Shown here one piece after another: positions 59,721 through 61,424 of a stretch of 61,424 nucleotides of DNA. Below the pieces are notes generated by a model, which saw only the letters and a program-made list of their open reading frames with translations, searched no databases and was not told where the DNA came from. The translations under genes and the position numbers were made by a program. This DNA comes from Desulfarculus sp. GTDB taxonomy: Bacteria > Desulfobacterota > Desulfarculia > Desulfarculales > Desulfarculaceae. The stretch is taken from the NCBI GenBank assembly GCA_016218705.1, contig JACRDC010000064.1, positions 1 to 61,424 on the forward strand, given 5' to 3'. Numbering within the stretch: the first letter of the stretch is position 1; every line of letters begins with the position of its first letter.

Positions 59721-61226
59721 ATGACCAGCAACGACAATTGGGGCGGCAACCCCACGCCCCTGAAGGTCATGGACCTGACCCTGCGCGACGGCACCCAGTC
59801 GCTTTTCGCCACGCGCATGCGCACCGAGGACATGATCGCCGTGGCCGAGCAGATGGACGAGGCCGGCTTCTGGGCCATGGAGGTCTGGGGCGGCGCCACC
59901 TTCGATTCCATGAGCCGCTTTTTGGGCGAGGACCCCTGGGAGCGCCCGCGCACCCTGCGCAAGTACGCCCCCAAGACGCCGTTCTCCATGCTCCTGCGCG
60001 GCCAGAACCTGGTGGGCTACCGCAACTACGCCGACGACGTGGCCAGGGAGTTCGTGGACCTGTCCTGCGAGGCGGGCATCAACGTCTTCCGCACCTTTGA
60101 CGCGCTCAACGACTTCCGCAACTTCGAGACGGTGGTGGAGCGCATCAAGGCCAACAAGCAGCACTTCCAGGGCGTGATCTGCTACTCGCTCACCGAGCGG
60201 CGCATGGGCGGGCCGGTCTTCAACCTGGACTACTACCTGGCCAAGGCGAGAGAGTTGGAGGCCATGGGCGCCGACAGCATCTGCGTGAAAGACATGGCCG
60301 GTCTCATCGCGCCCTACGACGCCTACGATCTGGTCCTGGCGCTGAAGAAAACCTGCAAGGCGCCCATCCACCTGCACAGCCACTACACCAGCGGCATGGC
60401 CTCCATGAGCATGCTCAAGGCGGCCGAGGCCGGCGTGGACATCATTGACTGCTGCCTGGCGCCCTTTGCCCTGCGCACCAGCCATCCGGCGGTGGAGCCC
60501 ATCATCGTGGCCCTGGAGGGCACCCCGCGCGACACCGGCCTGTCGCTTAAGAAAATGCTGGCCATGGGCGAGCTGCTGGAGAAGATCGCGCCCAAGTACC
60601 GCGACTACTGGATGCCCAACCAGATGAGCGTGATAGATACTGGCGTGCTCGTGCATCAGGTCCCCGGCGGCATGATAAGCAACCTGGTCAGCCAGCTCAA
60701 GGAGGCCAAGGCCCTGCATCGCCTGCCCGAGGTCTACGCCGAAGTGGCGGTTACGCGCACCGAGATGGGCACCCCGCCGCTGGTCACCCCCACCAGCCAG
60801 ATCGTGGGCGTGCAAGCCGTGCTTAACGTGCTCTTCGGCAAATACAAGATGGTGACCAACGAGAGCAAGGGCATCCTCTACGGCCTCTACGGCAAGACCC
60901 CCACCGAGCCCGACCCCGAGGTGCGCCGGAAGGCGCTGAAGAAATACCCGCGCGGCAGCGAGCCCATTACCTGCCGCCCGGCCGACGTCATCGAGCCCGA
61001 GCTGCACGTGGCGAGAGAACGGGTCAAGGACATCCCCGGCGCCGACAAGTTCGACGTGATGACCGCGGCCCTCTACGACCAGACCGGCACCCAGTATGTC
61101 AAGATCAAGCATGGGCTTTTGCCCATGCCGGCGGCCATGAAGGGCAAGACCCTGGAGGACGTGTCCGCCGAGGACAAGATCATCGCCGACTGCAAGAAGC
61201 AGGCGAAGGAAAAGCTGACCAAGTAG
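59721..61226 (+). CDS. Methylmalonyl-CoA carboxyltransferase 5S subunit (oxaloacetate decarboxylase alpha-like, no biotinyl domain)
   Basis: Carries the pyruvate/oxaloacetate half-reaction of transcarboxylation. The 501-residue protein has the barrel motif MDLTLRDGTQSLFATRMRTE with metal ligand Asp23, the lysine expected to be carbamylated (Lys190 in ICVKDMAG) and the metal pair in HLHSHYTSG (His219, His221). It ends without the biotinyl domain found in oxaloacetate decarboxylase alpha and pyruvate carboxylase B. Its length is that of the Propionibacterium 5S subunit (about 505). TAGGAGAG precedes the ATG. With the 12S and 1.3S-like genes upstream it completes a transcarboxylase. Confidence 0.9.
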   Translation: MTSNDNWGGNPTPLKVMDLTLRDGTQSLFATRMRTEDMIAVAEQMDEAGFWAMEVWGGATFDSMSRFLGEDPWERPRTLRKYAPKTPFSMLLRGQNLVGYRNYADDVAREFVDLSCEAGINVFRTFDALNDFRNFETVVERIKANKQHFQGVICYSLTERRMGGPVFNLDYYLAKARELEAMGADSICVKDMAGLIAPYDAYDLVLALKKTCKAPIHLHSHYTSGMASMSMLKAAEAGVDIIDCCLAPFALRTSHPAVEPIIVALEGTPRDTGLSLKKMLAMGELLEKIAPKYRDYWMPNQMSVIDTGVLVHQVPGGMISNLVSQLKEAKALHRLPEVYAEVAVTRTEMGTPPLVTPTSQIVGVQAVLNVLFGKYKMVTNESKGILYGLYGKTPTEPDPEVRRKALKKYPRGSEPITCRPADVIEPELHVARERVKDIPGADKFDVMTAALYDQTGTQYVKIKHGLLPMPAAMKGKTLEDVSAEDKIIADCKKQAKEKLTK

Positions 61227-61292
61227 TAAACCACTAATGGCGGCCTGGGCGGTTGATGACCGGGCCAGCGCCGCTTGAATGGAGAGTCTTCC

Positions 61293-61424
61293 ATGATTGA
61301 GGTACGTTTCCATGGCCGCGGTGGTCAGGGGGCGGTGACCTCGGCGGAGTTGATGGCGTTGGCGGCCATCGCCGAGGGCAAGTACGCCCAGGCCTTCCCG
61401 AGCTTTGGTCCGGAGCGGCGGGGG
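61293..61424 (+). CDS. 2-oxoacid:ferredoxin oxidoreductase gamma subunit, N-terminal fragment
   Basis: The first 44 codons of a gene cut by the window edge. The peptide [20 protein letters not shown] followed by [13 protein letters not shown] is the characteristic start of the gamma subunit of pyruvate or other 2-oxoacid:ferredoxin oxidoreductases. GGAGAG precedes the ATG. A pyruvate enzyme would fit here, because pyruvate is the co-product of transcarboxylation. The remaining subunits presumably follow outside the window. Confidence 0.88.
   Translation, partial: MIEVRFHGRGGQGAVTSAELMALAAIAEGKYAQAFPSFGPERRG

Overview
The window is a contiguous, very G+C-rich stretch of bacterial chromosome. 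Its gene content points to a strictly anaerobic, sulfate-reducer-like or syntrophic deltaproteobacterium (Desulfarculus-like is my best guess, by inference). Supporting this are a transcarboxylase-type methylmalonyl-CoA pathway, a ferredoxin-linked 2-oxoacid oxidoreductase, EtfAB with a membrane FeS menaquinone oxidoreductase, NifU/NifS used without nitrogenase genes, and oxygen-independent molybdenum hydroxylase chemistry. I saw no rRNA, tRNA or CRISPR array.

Layout. 0-7.7 kb: end of an insertion sequence, methylmalonyl-CoA epimerase, nifU-nifS, a secreted protein of unknown function, a TIM-barrel isomerase-like protein translationally coupled to a MocA-YqeC fusion, and 3-hydroxyacyl-CoA dehydrogenase. 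7.8-17 kb: an HD-GYP response regulator, an SH3/coiled-coil membrane protein, a housekeeping run holB-ricT-pentapeptide protein-metG, and two tandem periplasmic Cache-domain proteins. 17-35 kb: a fatty or aromatic acid catabolic region. It has a leftward liv-type ABC transporter with a CoA ligase, a divergent TetR, a membrane EtfAB:menaquinone oxidoreductase, etfBA, acyl-CoA dehydrogenase, a second CoA ligase, and a second, different acyl-CoA dehydrogenase/etfBA module. 35-39 kb: an uncharacterised 607-residue protein and a mercuric-reductase-like flavoprotein.

39-52.3 kb is the most interesting part: an apparently complete front end of anaerobic nicotinate catabolism. A leftward arm encodes a three-subunit molybdenum hydroxylase, a 6-hydroxynicotinate reductase-like protein with the expected cysteines for two [4Fe-4S] and one further cluster, a UPF0280/ApbE-like protein, and a TRAP transporter. 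A rightward arm encodes a Xre-cupin regulator, an enamidase strikingly like that of Eubacterium barkeri, a DUF1185 protein, and a CoA-acylating methylmalonate-semialdehyde-dehydrogenase-type enzyme. The last gene suggests that 2-formylglutarate goes to glutaryl-CoA plus CO2, a branch different from the clostridial methyleneglutarate route. The MocA-YqeC fusion at 5-6.5 kb would supply the modified molybdenum cofactor.

52.6-61.4 kb: a TetR regulator and a methylmalonyl-CoA operon (biotin carrier, 12S carboxyltransferase, mutase large and small subunits, succinyl-CoA synthetase, 5S transcarboxylase subunit) ending in a truncated 2-oxoacid:ferredoxin oxidoreductase gamma gene. With the epimerase at the other end of the window, this covers most of propionyl-CoA to succinate.

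Several intergenic regions hold strings of adjacent perfect hairpins. Copies at about 0.7, 3.0, 13.0 and 38.9 kb keep their loops and order while the stems change by compensated base pairs.
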